Made by a program: the position numbers and the translations under genes
Shown: positions 1 to 8,723 of the stretch, in pieces
Position numbering within the stretch: the stretch's first letter is position 1
Layout of the letters: every line of letters starts with the position of its first letter
The notes under the pieces: generated by a model
The model's input: only the letters and a program-made list of their open reading frames with translations
Databases searched by the model: none
Told to the model about the DNA's origin: nothing
Assembly (NCBI RefSeq): GCF_020360975.1
Contig: NW_025408685.1
Location: 930,001-994,000 of the forward strand
DNA from: Hirsutella rhossiliensis
Taxonomy: Eukaryota; Ascomycota; Sordariomycetes; Hypocreales; Ophiocordycipitaceae
Direction: 5' to 3'
DNA length: 64,000 nt

Positions 1-2297
1 CCTAGGGCGGGCGGAAAGGTACGCTCACAATTCTGCACAGCTCTGTACGCTTCCTTAAAAATCGGGTCCTTCTCGGCCGTCTCATCCCAGAGCTGTTGTA
101 GGTCCGCCTCCTCGAAGATCTTCATCTCCGGCAGAACGAACGGCTCTGAGAAATTAGAACTCGCCGCATTGATGCGTGCTCTTGTAGTCGCCGGGATCGC
201 ATCATCCGGTATCAGCTGTATCATCCTTCCCTGTTCTCGCTCGTCGTCGATGCCCTGTGGCTTGTCTTGTTCACGGCGGGACAACGCATCGGGCACGACG
301 GCCTCACTTCCCGGTCGATACTCGAGCTTGAAGTCGAACTGGGACAATTCGGCTGCCCAACGGCTCTGCCGTTCCGTGAGCTTCTGGCGTGTCATGAAAT
401 ACTCCAGGTTGCGGTGATCGGTGAGGATTGTGAATGAGCCGCAGCTTCTGAGCTCGGCACTCCAATTATCGAGGCATCTCATGATGGCGAGCATCTCCTT
501 GTCGTGGATTGGATAGTTGTACTCTGCTGGTGAAAGTCGTTTCGAGAAGAAGGCGCACGCGTGTCGACGTCCATCTTGGTCCTCTTGCGCCAGGACGCCT
601 CCCAATGCATAGCCTGAGCAGTCCGTCTCCAAGAATGTCTGCAGACTCGGGTCCCACTGCTTGAGCACGGGCGACTCACAAAATCGTCGCTTCAGTTCAT
701 GAAACGCCTCGTTCTCCGCCCGCCCCCAACAAAAGGCAGTTCCTTTCTTCAGCAGGGCGTCTAACGGCTGAGTGATCTTAGCGTAGTCGGGAATGAAGAT
801 CCTGTAGTAGTTGGCGAAGCCCAGGAAGCTTCTGACACCCTTCACCGTGGTAGGGGCTTCCCATTCGCGGATGGCGTGCTGCTTCTCGGGGTCGCACGCG
901 ATTCCCTTCCCTGCATTGACAATGAACCCAAGGTACTTGACCTCTTGTACTGAAAACTCGCACTTCGCTGGGTCTAGATGTAGGCCAGCGTCAGCGAGTG
1001 CTTGGAGAACCTTTCGCACCTTGGCCTCGTGATCGGCCTTTGAACCACTTGAGTAAATCAATACATCGTCTAGGTACGCCGTGACGAAATCATCCAGCCA
1101 CTCGCGCAACACACTGTTCATGTATCGTTGGAACGATGCCGGGGCGCCACTTAGGCCGAAGGGGCACACGAGCCACTCGTAGAGCCCGAACCTCGTGCGG
1201 AATGCCGTCTTCCATTCGTGCCCGGGGGCCATGCGGATTTTGTGGAAGGCGGCCACGACGTCCAACTTGGTAAACCACTTGGCCTTGGCCAAGTTCTGCA
1301 ACGTCTCGGCGATGAGTGGCAGCGGGTATCGGTCGCGCTTGGTGATTGCGTTCAGCGCCCGATAGTCACAGCAGAATCGCAGCCCTCCACTTGGCTTCCT
1401 CACGAACAGCACCGGCGCTGCGGCCGCCGAGCTACTCGCTCGGATGAACCCTCTATCCAAAGGTCTTTCAGGGTCTTTCGCAAGACCAACAACTCTTCGC
1501 GTGACATGTTGTAGAGCGGTCCCCATGGCAGGGGCGGCTCGTTGCCATTCTTGTCAGGCTGCAAGTTTACCTCGTGGTCCACACCTGGCCGGTGTGGCGG
1601 CAGCTTCATGGCCTCCTCTGGTGAAAACAGGTTGCGGAACTCTTTCAACACTTCCGCTGGAACCATCTTGCTCGGATCAACTGGCGGCTTCGGTTGAAGC
1701 GCTTTTCTATGTCTGCCAAGCTGATCGCTTGTATCGAGAACGCATCGCACGTCTGGCGTCTCTTTGCACGCCGGCACTCTGCCGTGAACACGGCTGCCGA
1801 CACAAGTCTTGCGCTTCGAATTGCGCGTACTTTGGCGGGCTCTTCCTGCCCCATGAGGCGTATCGTCACGCCTGCTCTTCCGTGGAACACTTGCCGCTTA
1901 GCAGCGTCGTACACGACCTGGTTCCTCTCCATCCAAGGCCGGCCAAGGAACATATCCTGGCCGAGGCTTGGGACGACGTACGCAAAGATGCGTTCGTCGA
2001 AACCGGCGGTCTCCACAACGACAGCCACAACTCCCGGCGACGTGACACTTTCTGAGGACTCGAGAATCCCCGATCTCTCGAGGCTTCGAATCAACGAGAG
2101 GATCCGAAACTTCCGGACGACCGCTTCGTCAATCACGGCATAGCAGTCACATCCACTATCGACTAGGACGCGTATAGGATTGCCTCTGTTGAGCCGTGCG
2201 TTAACGAGCACGGGTCGACTATTCATACGCGGCTTGAACGCCTCCCAGTCTTGGACATCTGCCTTCGAATGCCCCGGCGCCCGCTTTCGCACCGGGG
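1..2297 (-). pseudogene. Gypsy copy 1 pol (protease, RT, RNase H), frameshifted
   Basis: From high to low coordinates the minus strand encodes an aspartic protease with VLVDSGCDCY (about 2160), a linker, a reverse transcriptase (YLDDVLIYSSG near 1060) and the RNase H region (ETDCSGYALGG near 620). The frame breaks near 1458: copy 2 encodes LKDLLDRGFIRASSS here, while this copy reads into LKDLWIEGSS and stops. Loss of one base in a short A/G run explains the shift. Unlike copy 2, the protease stays in one frame with the upstream pol start. It is a dead gene. Confidence 0.9.
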
Positions 2298-3413
2298 CTA
2301 GTCTTTTCCCATCGGCTCGTCATCCCCACTGGATGTTGCGGCCGACTCCGAATCGTCATCGCTCGCATCCGGCTGCTTCACCCGGGCGGCTCCTGACCGT
2401 TTTTTCTTCGCTTCGCCAGGAAAGACCAAATGAGCTGGGCATTCCGCGACGAGATGACCCTTCCGGCCGCATCGGTAACAGCGGCGCTCGTTCTTGGGCG
2501 CCACATCTGCGTTGCGACGTTTCTTCGGCTCGTGACCTGTACGGTTGACATCTGCCATTTTGGTATCTCCGTCTGCGTCGCGGCCTCGACTATCATGGGT
2601 TGCACCACCGCTTCGAAGGGCGTTCCTTTCTCTACACCTTCTAGACCTGAGGACAGCCTTTGAAGAGATCGGACCCATTCCGAGTACGTGGAGCGAGTGG
2701 GCGCCGCGTAGACAGTTGCCAGTCGCAAGTCCGGACTCAGGGCGCCCTCCAGGTAGCTGATTTTGACTTCTTCCGGCCAGGTGGCGCCGCCGGAATCAGC
2801 GAGTTCTTTCTCGAAGCGAGGAGCAGTGTCGCAAAGCTTTCCTTGTCTCTTTGCCTCAAGGATCGCAATTTGTCCAGCGCGCGAGTCCTGGCGTTCGGGT
2901 CCCCGTAGCACTCTTCCAAATATTGGAGGTACTGGTCCGGATCTGAGTCTCCACCCTTCCTCCGGCTTCTACATACGCGATCGTCATTTGCTGAGGGGCA
3001 CCCCCTAGTCGCGCGTAAATGTAGGCGAACTGGTCCGCCTTATTCCCAATTACCCTTCCGTCTACGCGAAGCTTGTTCTTCATCTCGCTCAGCCAAGCGC
3101 GAAACTTGGATCGAACGCCCTCGAATCGCGGTGGGTCTGGGAGAGTCGGCCTAGTCTTCCGCAATGATGTGTCGACCAAACGATTCGGTTCATGCAGAGG
3201 TTCCGCTCTGCTCTCCGACTCGGTCCCCAAGGGCGTTGGTCTCGAGGTCGTCAGACTGTCTTGCAGCAGTTGAATCTGCTCGCGCGTGGCGTCGCGATCG
3301 GCATCGCGGTCGGCACGCAAACTTTGCAACTGTTCAGCCATCTGGCTCATCATCTGCATGAGGAGCTGGGAGGTCCGCTCCGGGGAGCTCCCGTCTGCAA
3401 GGGTTGAGTCCAT
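2298..3413 (-). pseudogene. Gypsy copy 1 gag, frameshifted
   Basis: This is a capsid/nucleocapsid polyprotein starting at the ATG at 3413, 20 bases inside the LTR. The N-terminal part carries a short coiled-coil-like stretch (MQMMSQMAEQLQSLRADRD). The C-terminal part has one CCHC zinc knuckle (CYRCGRKGHLVAEC, about 2445-2490). Compared with the intact 370-aa gag at 45082-46194, the frame is broken near 2850-2900, and a second break lies near 2650. Gag ends at a stop at 2298 and pol follows in the -1 frame, as in copy 2, so a -1 frameshift between gag and pol is a family property. Confidence 0.88.
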
Positions 3414-3421
3414 CGGTAGTG

Positions 3422-3432
3422 AGCTCTAGATA
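3422..3432 (-). other. Self-priming primer-binding site of Gypsy copy 1
   Basis: The 11 bases next to the LTR, AGCTCTAGATA on the plus strand, are the exact reverse complement of 3485-3495 (TATCTAGAGCT) inside the LTR. No match to a tRNA 3' end is evident. The same 11-base relation exists in copy 2 with a different base pair at one position. Confidence 0.75.
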
Positions 3433-3669
3433 TGTAAGAGGCTGGCCCGGAGTTTGTTCAACAAGCAGGTGCCTATGTGTTGTCTATCTAGAGCTGAGGA
3501 GGAAAGGAAGCTGAACTCGAGGCGTAGCCTCGAGTGCGAGCTTATATTACCCTTCACAGAATGTTCTCGCAGCTTCCGGGTCCGCGGAGCGGGGCCGGTG
3601 CTGCCACCCGAGCACGACCCACCGGACCCGGTACAACCGGGTCCACCAAGCCGGGCACAGCCCGTGACA
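3433..3669 (-). repeat. Gypsy copy 1 5' LTR (237 bp)
   Basis: It begins TGTA and ends GACA on the plus strand and aligns along its length with the 231-bp LTRs of copy 2, with scattered substitutions and small indels. It contains the same short palindromes (CTCGAGGC...GCCTCGAG and ACCCGGT...ACCGGGT). Its divergence from the copy 2 LTR shows this insertion is older or from another subfamily. Confidence 0.9.
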
Positions 3670-4104
3670 GCAACAGAGAGATCACCGCGGACACGAGAGG
3701 AGGAAAATGAGGAGAGCGCTTCAGACGATGCAGTAGGCCTAGACCTGCTCCAGCAAGCCCGGAAACGTCGTCAGAGGCTTGCTGCCGTCGCAGCATCAGG
3801 CACGCGCAGAAAGAAACGGGCAAGACTGACCTCTGAGCTTGACGAGTTTATGGCTAGGACCACTAAGGCTGATCTAAAAGTCGAGGATCCTCTGGAATGG
3901 TGGGTATGCCATGCACCAGACTACCCAGTCCTGTCCAAAATGGCCTTCGACTTATTTAGTTGTCCCGCTATGAGCGCTGAGTGCGAACGCGTTTTTTCAC
4001 AGACGAAGAAGGTTATTACGGATGAACGCAATCGCCTCAGTTCAGATACGGTGGCGGCTATTGAATGCCAAAAGCATTTGCTTCGATCCGGAATGTTAGC
4101 ATAG
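3670..4104 (+). pseudogene. hAT transposase C-terminal fragment
   Basis: The frame encodes the C-terminal dimerisation domain of a hAT transposase: DPLEWW, YPVLSKMAFDLFSCPAMSAECERVFS, then ITDERNRLSSDTVAAIECQKHLLR. The stop is at 4102-4104. The N-terminal two thirds are missing from the window because Gypsy copy 1 is inserted directly upstream; they may lie left of base 1. The basic stretch RKRRQRLAA...RRKKRAR precedes the domain. A degenerate second copy of the last part follows at about 4230-4290. Confidence 0.85.
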
Positions 4105-4502
4105 CTCAGACAGGTATCTGCCATTGGTAGTTATCGTTATGGCCGACCACCCTCAGCCTGGTGATTGCCGTCCATGATATCTCACCCTTACCCCCGGGCA
4201 TGTTCAACTCGGCTTGCAAACAGATGCGCCATCACAATCGAACGGAATCGCCTCTGTTCAGATGATACGGTAGCGATTGAATGTCAAAATCACTCGGTCG
4301 GAGGCCATTAGTTAGGTTATCAGAAGGTGAAGTACACCCACACCAAATATATTAGGCGGGGTACATACCGTCGAGTAATATCAACCAACCAAGAAAGGTA
4401 ACGCTCTTCGTCAAGTAAACCAAGTCAAGCAAAGGGGTCCGGTCAACCAAGTCAAGTAGAGGGGTCAAATTTTGCTTTACTTGGTTGTTGGACACACTGG
4501 AC
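4105..4502. other. Non-coding hAT debris with short repeats
   Basis: No gene is visible. Bases 4230-4290 repeat, in damaged form, the end of the hAT frame just upstream (AATCGCCTC.GTTCAGAT and GCGATTGAATGTCAAAA). At 4400-4470 the motif ACCAAGTCAAG recurs (AAACCAAGTCAAGCAAAGGGG, then CAACCAAGTCAAGTAGAGGGG). Confidence 0.5.
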
Positions 4503-4799
4503 ATGACGCAAAGTCGCCTTGGAGACATCACTGCCTTTTTGGCCAATGAATCTCTGGTCTCCAAGAAACGCAAGGCGACGGCGGAGGAAGATGCTCTCGA
4601 CCAAACCACATTCCGCGAGCTTTATTGTCGTTACGTAGTAGCTTGCAGTCTCCCATTCACCCATGTTGAGCATTCGGCTTTTCGCGACTTTATACAGTAT
4701 ATTCGTCCGGCGGCTAATGATCTTCTTCCGCTTACTGCTGAACTACATCTACAGTACTTATCAGTAATGACATGTCAGCAAAAGCAACGGCGTTATTGA
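4503..4799 (+). pseudogene. hAT transposase N-terminal fragment
   Basis: A short frame starting MTQSRLGDITAFL encodes the region near the N-terminus of hAT transposases, with FRELYCRYVVACSLPFTHVEHSAFRDFIQYIRP. This matches the usual 'LPF..vE...Fr.li..l.P' segment. It lacks the zinc finger and the catalytic core and stops at 4799. It lies downstream of the C-terminal fragment at 3670-4104, so the two are not parts of one collinear copy. Confidence 0.65.
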
Positions 4800-4973
4800 T
4801 TAATGATATAAACCGCTGTCGGGCCCACCAAATCGGCCGGGACGTGCCGTCGCCTTCGGTGGGCTCGACAGTGGGGGCGGGCACAGCCCGCTAAGTACAG
4901 TGTACTTGCCTGGGGCGCACCTGCATGCCCATTCAGCTGAGACGCAACTGGCCAGGGTTCATCCACATGACCT

Positions 4974-5504
4974 CCCCTCGTGGCGTAGTGGTCATACGCT
5001 TTGGAGGCCGCCCTCGTGGCGGAGTCGGTTCGAATCCGGCCGGGGGCACGACCTTTGGGGGGAGGTCGAGACCGGCAGACTAGCCCATCCTGCCTTACCA
5101 AATGGGGAACACAGTCTCTAGGGACCTGGGTCATCCCTAGCGGGGGCGCTCCCGTCATTTTACCGCCGCCTCGAAGCACCCGTGTGGGCGACATCACACG
5201 CATGCGGACGACCTCGCCCGACGGTCGAAAATCCTTGGGCCGCCTGCGCAGCGCGTCAGCCACGCAACCAACACCTCAACAACGCCGCAAACTCTCAACG
5301 TCACCGAGTCCAACCCCTACGATATACACCAACCACGATAGGCGACAAGATGCTCAACGTTGAAAGACATACGCGGAGACAAGATGGTAGAATACGGGTT
5401 TTCATCCCGGGCTTCGGCTATAGGGTTTTTCCTGTATTGGTAACGAATAGAGGCTCTAGGGCTACGGCCGGCTAGTGTAATAAACTACTACTACTACTAC
5501 TACT
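4974..5504 (+). repeat. tRNA-derived SINE-like element
   Basis: The head has Pol III internal promoter boxes: A box TGGCGTAGTGG at 4981-4991 and B box GGTTCGAATCC at 5027-5037. A D-arm (GCGT/ACGC) and a T-arm (GTCGG/CCGGC) can be drawn, and CCCCTCG at the start pairs imperfectly with CGGGGGC near 5042-5048. About 430 bp of non-coding body follow, then a simple triplet tail, (ACT)7, at 5484-5504. This head-body-tail layout is that of a SINE rather than a functional tRNA. I do not see a convincing target-site duplication. Confidence 0.6.
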
Positions 5505-6536
5505 AGATTCATCAGCTTAGCACGTCCTTTGCCCCGTCAGGGGCTTCAGCTTTAAGCTCCCGGACGCTCAATAATTATAGGTTATAGGTTATAGGTTATG
5601 TATGAACAACCTATTTGCATTGTTGCAGCGGCCATGGTTGGTAGTGGCAGCGGCGAAACCGCGATTTGCCGTTGATGTTGAAGTTCACAAAGTTCAACAC
5701 GGCCATAAGCCAAACTCCCACGGACCTCAGCTCAGATGTCCATTGTGAGACAGTGCCAGCTGCCAATCAGGCAGCGGCCACAGTAGCGGGGTTGGCTGAC
5801 CTGCCACAGGCTACCGACAGAGATGCGCGGGGTACGATCGCTGGGAGGGAAGAGAACAAGACAACGGCCCATTGCGAGACATGGATTGCTTCCCATTCGT
5901 CACAGTAGTTTTGTATGAGACAATTATTAGCTGGTCACAGCGACTGCCCGGCATGTGCGTTTCATGAACTGGGTATCACTGCAGTGGCACAACAGGATCG
6001 TGATGCCCGAGTCGATTGACGCCGGCTCTTTCTCCTCCCATTATGACGACACATGCTCTAACGCAGAAGGGCCATGGCGTCTGCGCAGGGAAGATATAAC
6101 ACCGTTTCCATAGATTGATATCCGACACCATGTCAGGCCGCCAGTTGCACATGCACTTACGGCAATCCTGCTTCGAACTTGTCAGTCGTAAGGCATCGCC
6201 GGCCTAATGACCTCGTGGCAACGGGGTTTCCATGCCTCCTCGGGTCTGCAGGTGAACGAGGCACAGTATAGACTGGTTTACGATCTAGGAAGTCTCTGTT
6301 CATGCACATGATCGCTTCGTCTTGCAACGCAGTGGTCGCTGGGCTATATGTCCCGGCGTTCCTGATGTCGCATCAAGACTCGGCAAGGTTGCAGGTGTGT
6401 GCAAAACATGTTCGCCGGGGTCTGCAAGCCCGGCCCCTTGACACGTCACGAACTGAGCACGCAGTCTCAGTACATGACGCACGCAACCACCCATTAACGC
6501 TTTCATGTGGGGATGGGGTTGCAGGCAGTTGCTATG
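5505..6536. other. Intergenic, no gene seen
   Basis: No frame here resembles a known family. A 7-bp tandem repeat (TTATAGG, about 3.5 units) lies at 5574-5598. Confidence 0.4.
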
Positions 6537-6665
6537 TCTATATATCGTGATATGTTCAGCTCACTTTCTGTCCCTACCACTAATCCGATGTCTATTGTCA
6601 TTTAGACGTGCACTTTCTCTCCTCCTTTCTCGCCAACTTCGTTCTCGCTTACTCCCTTAGTGAAA
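6537..6665 (+). promoter_or_regulatory. Putative fungal promoter of the peptide synthetase
   Basis: A TATA-like run (CTATATATC, 6538-6546) is followed by a long pyrimidine-rich stretch (TTTCTCTCCTCCTTTCTCGCC, about 6612-6632) and the ATG at 6666. This is the usual layout of filamentous fungal core promoters. It implies that, if the gene is of foreign origin, it acquired a fungal promoter. Confidence 0.4.
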
Positions 6666-8357
6666 ATGGCTTTCATGGATGAGCTTGGAGCGACATCTGT
6701 TCACCAGAGTCACCACCGCCCCACTTACGCCGACTACGCGGCAATGCACGATAACACATTGCCACATTTGCCTTGGGAGCTTTACCGACGCTGGAAGATC
6801 TATGACAAGGCGACTGCTGTCATTTCTAGCAACGGTGAGCACATCAGCTACAGCCGGCTAGCGTGGGATGTAGAACGCAAATACACCGCGCTCAGCAAAG
6901 ACAACCTCCAAGCGGGGGATGTAGTCACATTGAGAGGTGACATGTGCGTGGATATGATTGCCACAGTTGTAGCCTGCTGGCTAAGAGGGCTGATAGTGGC
7001 CCTGCTTGACGAGAACCTCCCAGAGGTTCGCCGACGAAGGCTGCTAGACATTGTTGCACCGAGCCTCGTAATCGGCCATGATGAAGGTGCCGAAGGTCTC
7101 CCTAACGCCCAACACCGCACATATCATGGAATGACTGGCGTGTCAGAGCCTATTCGAAGCGCGGTGGCGGTTGATGCAGCATATATCGTATTCACATCTG
7201 GCAGCACTGGCGACCCTAAGCCGATCTTGGGTTCACATCAGGCACTAGCACACTTCATTTGCTGGCAGAGCCGGGAATTCGCCATCGGGAGGCATGACCG
7301 TTTCGCTCAGTTAGCGGCTCTCGGCTTTGATGTCATCTATCGTTCGGTGTTCACTCCGTTGTTTTCCGGCGCACAACTCTGGATCCCGCCATATACTGTC
7401 AGCGATGGGGAACTGGTGCTGAAGTGGCTGTGTCACCATCGAATCAACGCGCTGCACATAGTGCCTTGCATCATCAAAGCCTGGCTGTCTTTGTGTACGA
7501 CAATGGCCCTGCCCAATCTGCGATGGATCTTCAGCGCTGGCGAGACGTTACACGGCAAGGTGCTGCAGGATATTTGTCGGCAATGGGGCTTCTCTGGCCA
7601 GCTCGTTAACCTTTACGGACCCAGTGAAACCACACTGGCAAAATGTTTCTACCGCTGCAACCCAGCGGATGCCGTACGCGGCGTCATGCCCGTTGGCGGA
7701 CCATTGCCGAATACTGAAGTTTGGGTCATGGATGGTCAACGCCGCTGTGCACCCGGCGAACACGGTGAGGTGGTTATCCGCACCCCGTATCGCTCATTGG
7801 GCTATCTATCTGCCCCGGGGCTCGTGGCAAACAACATGTTCCGGTCCACGCCAAATATGCAGCATTCAAACGACCAATTGTACTTTACAGGCGATTTGGG
7901 GCACTACGACGAACACGGGCTACTGTATTTGCATGGCCGCTTGGACGACCAGATTAAGATCAACGGAGTGCGTATGGAACCTGGAGAGCTAGAAACTTTT
8001 CTGCATCGCTTACCGCAGGTCGAGGCGGCGGCAGTCTGCCATCACGATGGTCTGGTTGCTTATCTGGCCGCGCCCGAATCCTTGTCCGTCCATGAGGTCA
8101 ACCGACAGCTCAGCCGAACCTTTCCCGCCGTTATGCGGCCACGGGTGATAATAACACACCGACACTTGCATTATCGCTGCAAGGCGCCAACTCCGATCTG
8201 TGGACAGTGCGGCCAACCGGGCCATTCTGCGTCGACCTGCACCTCCGACGTTTTTAAGTGTGCAGCGTGCGGTGGAAAAGGAGCACACAAAGCTACAGAT
8301 CCTGGGTGCCCGGTGTATCGCCGGGAACTCGCCAAGTTACGACCGACACCTTACTAA
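6666..8357 (+). CDS. NRPS 5' portion: loading adenylation domain, truncated, fused to LINE zinc knuckles
   Basis: The A domain activates an amino acid with ATP. Counting from the ATG at 6666, core motifs are A3 YIVFTSGSTG (173-182), A4 GFDVIYR (Asp222, equivalent to the amino-binding Asp235 of GrsA), A5 NLYGPSETT (about 315), A7 GDLGHYDEHG (about 409) and A8 KINGVRMEPGE (about 431). The pocket read by eye is D-V-R-H-F-A-L-L-A, which I cannot assign; Arg at the position equivalent to 239 is unusual. After residue 499 the frame enters the inserted LINE and adds about 65 residues with two CCHC-like knuckles (CGQCGQPGHSASTC, then CAACGGKGAHKATDPGC), stopping at 8357. The A10 lysine needed for adenylation is lost. 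An in-frame GTG lies 6 bases upstream of the ATG; the ATG is preferred in a fungus. Confidence 0.85.
   Translation: MAFMDELGATSVHQSHHRPTYADYAAMHDNTLPHLPWELYRRWKIYDKATAVISSNGEHISYSRLAWDVERKYTALSKDNLQAGDVVTLRGDMCVDMIATVVACWLRGLIVALLDENLPEVRRRRLLDIVAPSLVIGHDEGAEGLPNAQHRTYHGMTGVSEPIRSAVAVDAAYIVFTSGSTGDPKPILGSHQALAHFICWQSREFAIGRHDRFAQLAALGFDVIYRSVFTPLFSGAQLWIPPYTVSDGELVLKWLCHHRINALHIVPCIIKAWLSLCTTMALPNLRWIFSAGETLHGKVLQDICRQWGFSGQLVNLYGPSETTLAKCFYRCNPADAVRGVMPVGGPLPNTEVWVMDGQRRCAPGEHGEVVIRTPYRSLGYLSAPGLVANNMFRSTPNMQHSNDQLYFTGDLGHYDEHGLLYLHGRLDDQIKINGVRMEPGELETFLHRLPQVEAAAVCHHDGLVAYLAAPESLSVHEVNRQLSRTFPAVMRPRVIITHRHLHYRCKAPTPICGQCGQPGHSASTCTSDVFKCAACGGKGAHKATDPGCPVYRRELAKLRPTPY
8151..8163. repeat. 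Left target-site duplication of the LINE in the NRPS
   Basis: ATAACACACCGAC, exact match to 8711-8723. It encodes part of the ITHR segment before motif A10. Confidence 0.95.
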
Positions 8358-8710
8358 CATACATCCTCTGTCTTAACCTTTCTTTTCAGCACAAACCCTC
8401 TACCTATACCTGTGGTTGCCCCACAGCTGGTAGGTTAGCTACACCGGACGGCTAAAGGCAGGTGGACTCTTCGTCAAATGCGGCGGAGGAGAGTGGTCTG
8501 TACCTCATCAGACAGGCTCCAGAATTGGAAAGGGACAGGTCAAATGAGCAAGAGACGGATTGAAGGATGTAAGAGAAATTTAGGCATTAGATCGGGACGA
8601 ATTCCTTGGGCTCGGAACCGAGTATTGGACAACTCTAGATTAGGCTTAGCGAGTCTGACGCAGTGCCTCTGACTATCGTCAATGGCGAAATAAACATCAT
8701 CATCATCATC
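8164..8710 (+). mobile_element. Truncated Tad-like LINE fragment inserted in the NRPS gene
   Basis: The 547-bp insert opens inside a LINE ORF1 C-terminus (three zinc-knuckle-like Cys/His clusters, stop at 8357), continues with about 330 bp of 3' non-coding sequence and ends in a (CAT)n simple tail at 8696-8710. It is 5' truncated, tailed and flanked by a 13-bp duplication, the signature of target-primed reverse transcription. The knuckle sequence differs from the LINE ORF1 copies at 16031 and 24245, so it is a separate family. No ORF2 is present, so the parent was itself an ORF1-only or internally deleted element. Confidence 0.9.
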
Positions 8711-8723
8711 ATAACACACCGAC
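8711..8723. repeat. Right target-site duplication of the LINE in the NRPS
   Basis: ATAACACACCGAC, exact match to 8151-8163, directly after the (CAT)n tail. The NRPS frame resumes here with THRLPTNANGKVDR, the A10 motif of domain A1. Confidence 0.95.

Larger units (their letters stand above)
1..3669 (-). mobile_element. Gypsy chromovirus copy 1, partial, degenerate
   Basis: This is the 5' part of an LTR retrotransposon read on the minus strand. It covers the 5' LTR (3433-3669), gag and the protease/RT/RNase H part of pol. The integrase half lies beyond base 1. It is the same family as the full element at 41037-46444, with near-identical gag and pol over most of its length. It has a gag frameshift near 2850 and a pol frameshift near 1458, so it cannot encode a complete polyprotein. 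The right edge falls inside a hAT transposase reading frame (3670-4104), so Gypsy inserted after the hAT element. The 5 bases after the LTR are GCAAC; the matching left duplication is outside the window. Confidence 0.93.

Noticed and set aside
4974..5048. A functional tRNA gene
   Set aside because: The acceptor stem has a mismatch and the anticodon arm cannot be drawn convincingly; the long body and triplet tail fit a SINE better.
8358..8392. Polypyrimidine tract and TTTTCAG inside the LINE insert, suggesting the insert could be spliced out
   Set aside because: The bases after this acceptor run into stops before the NRPS frame resumes at 8711 and no matching donor restores the frame, so splicing would not rescue the gene.
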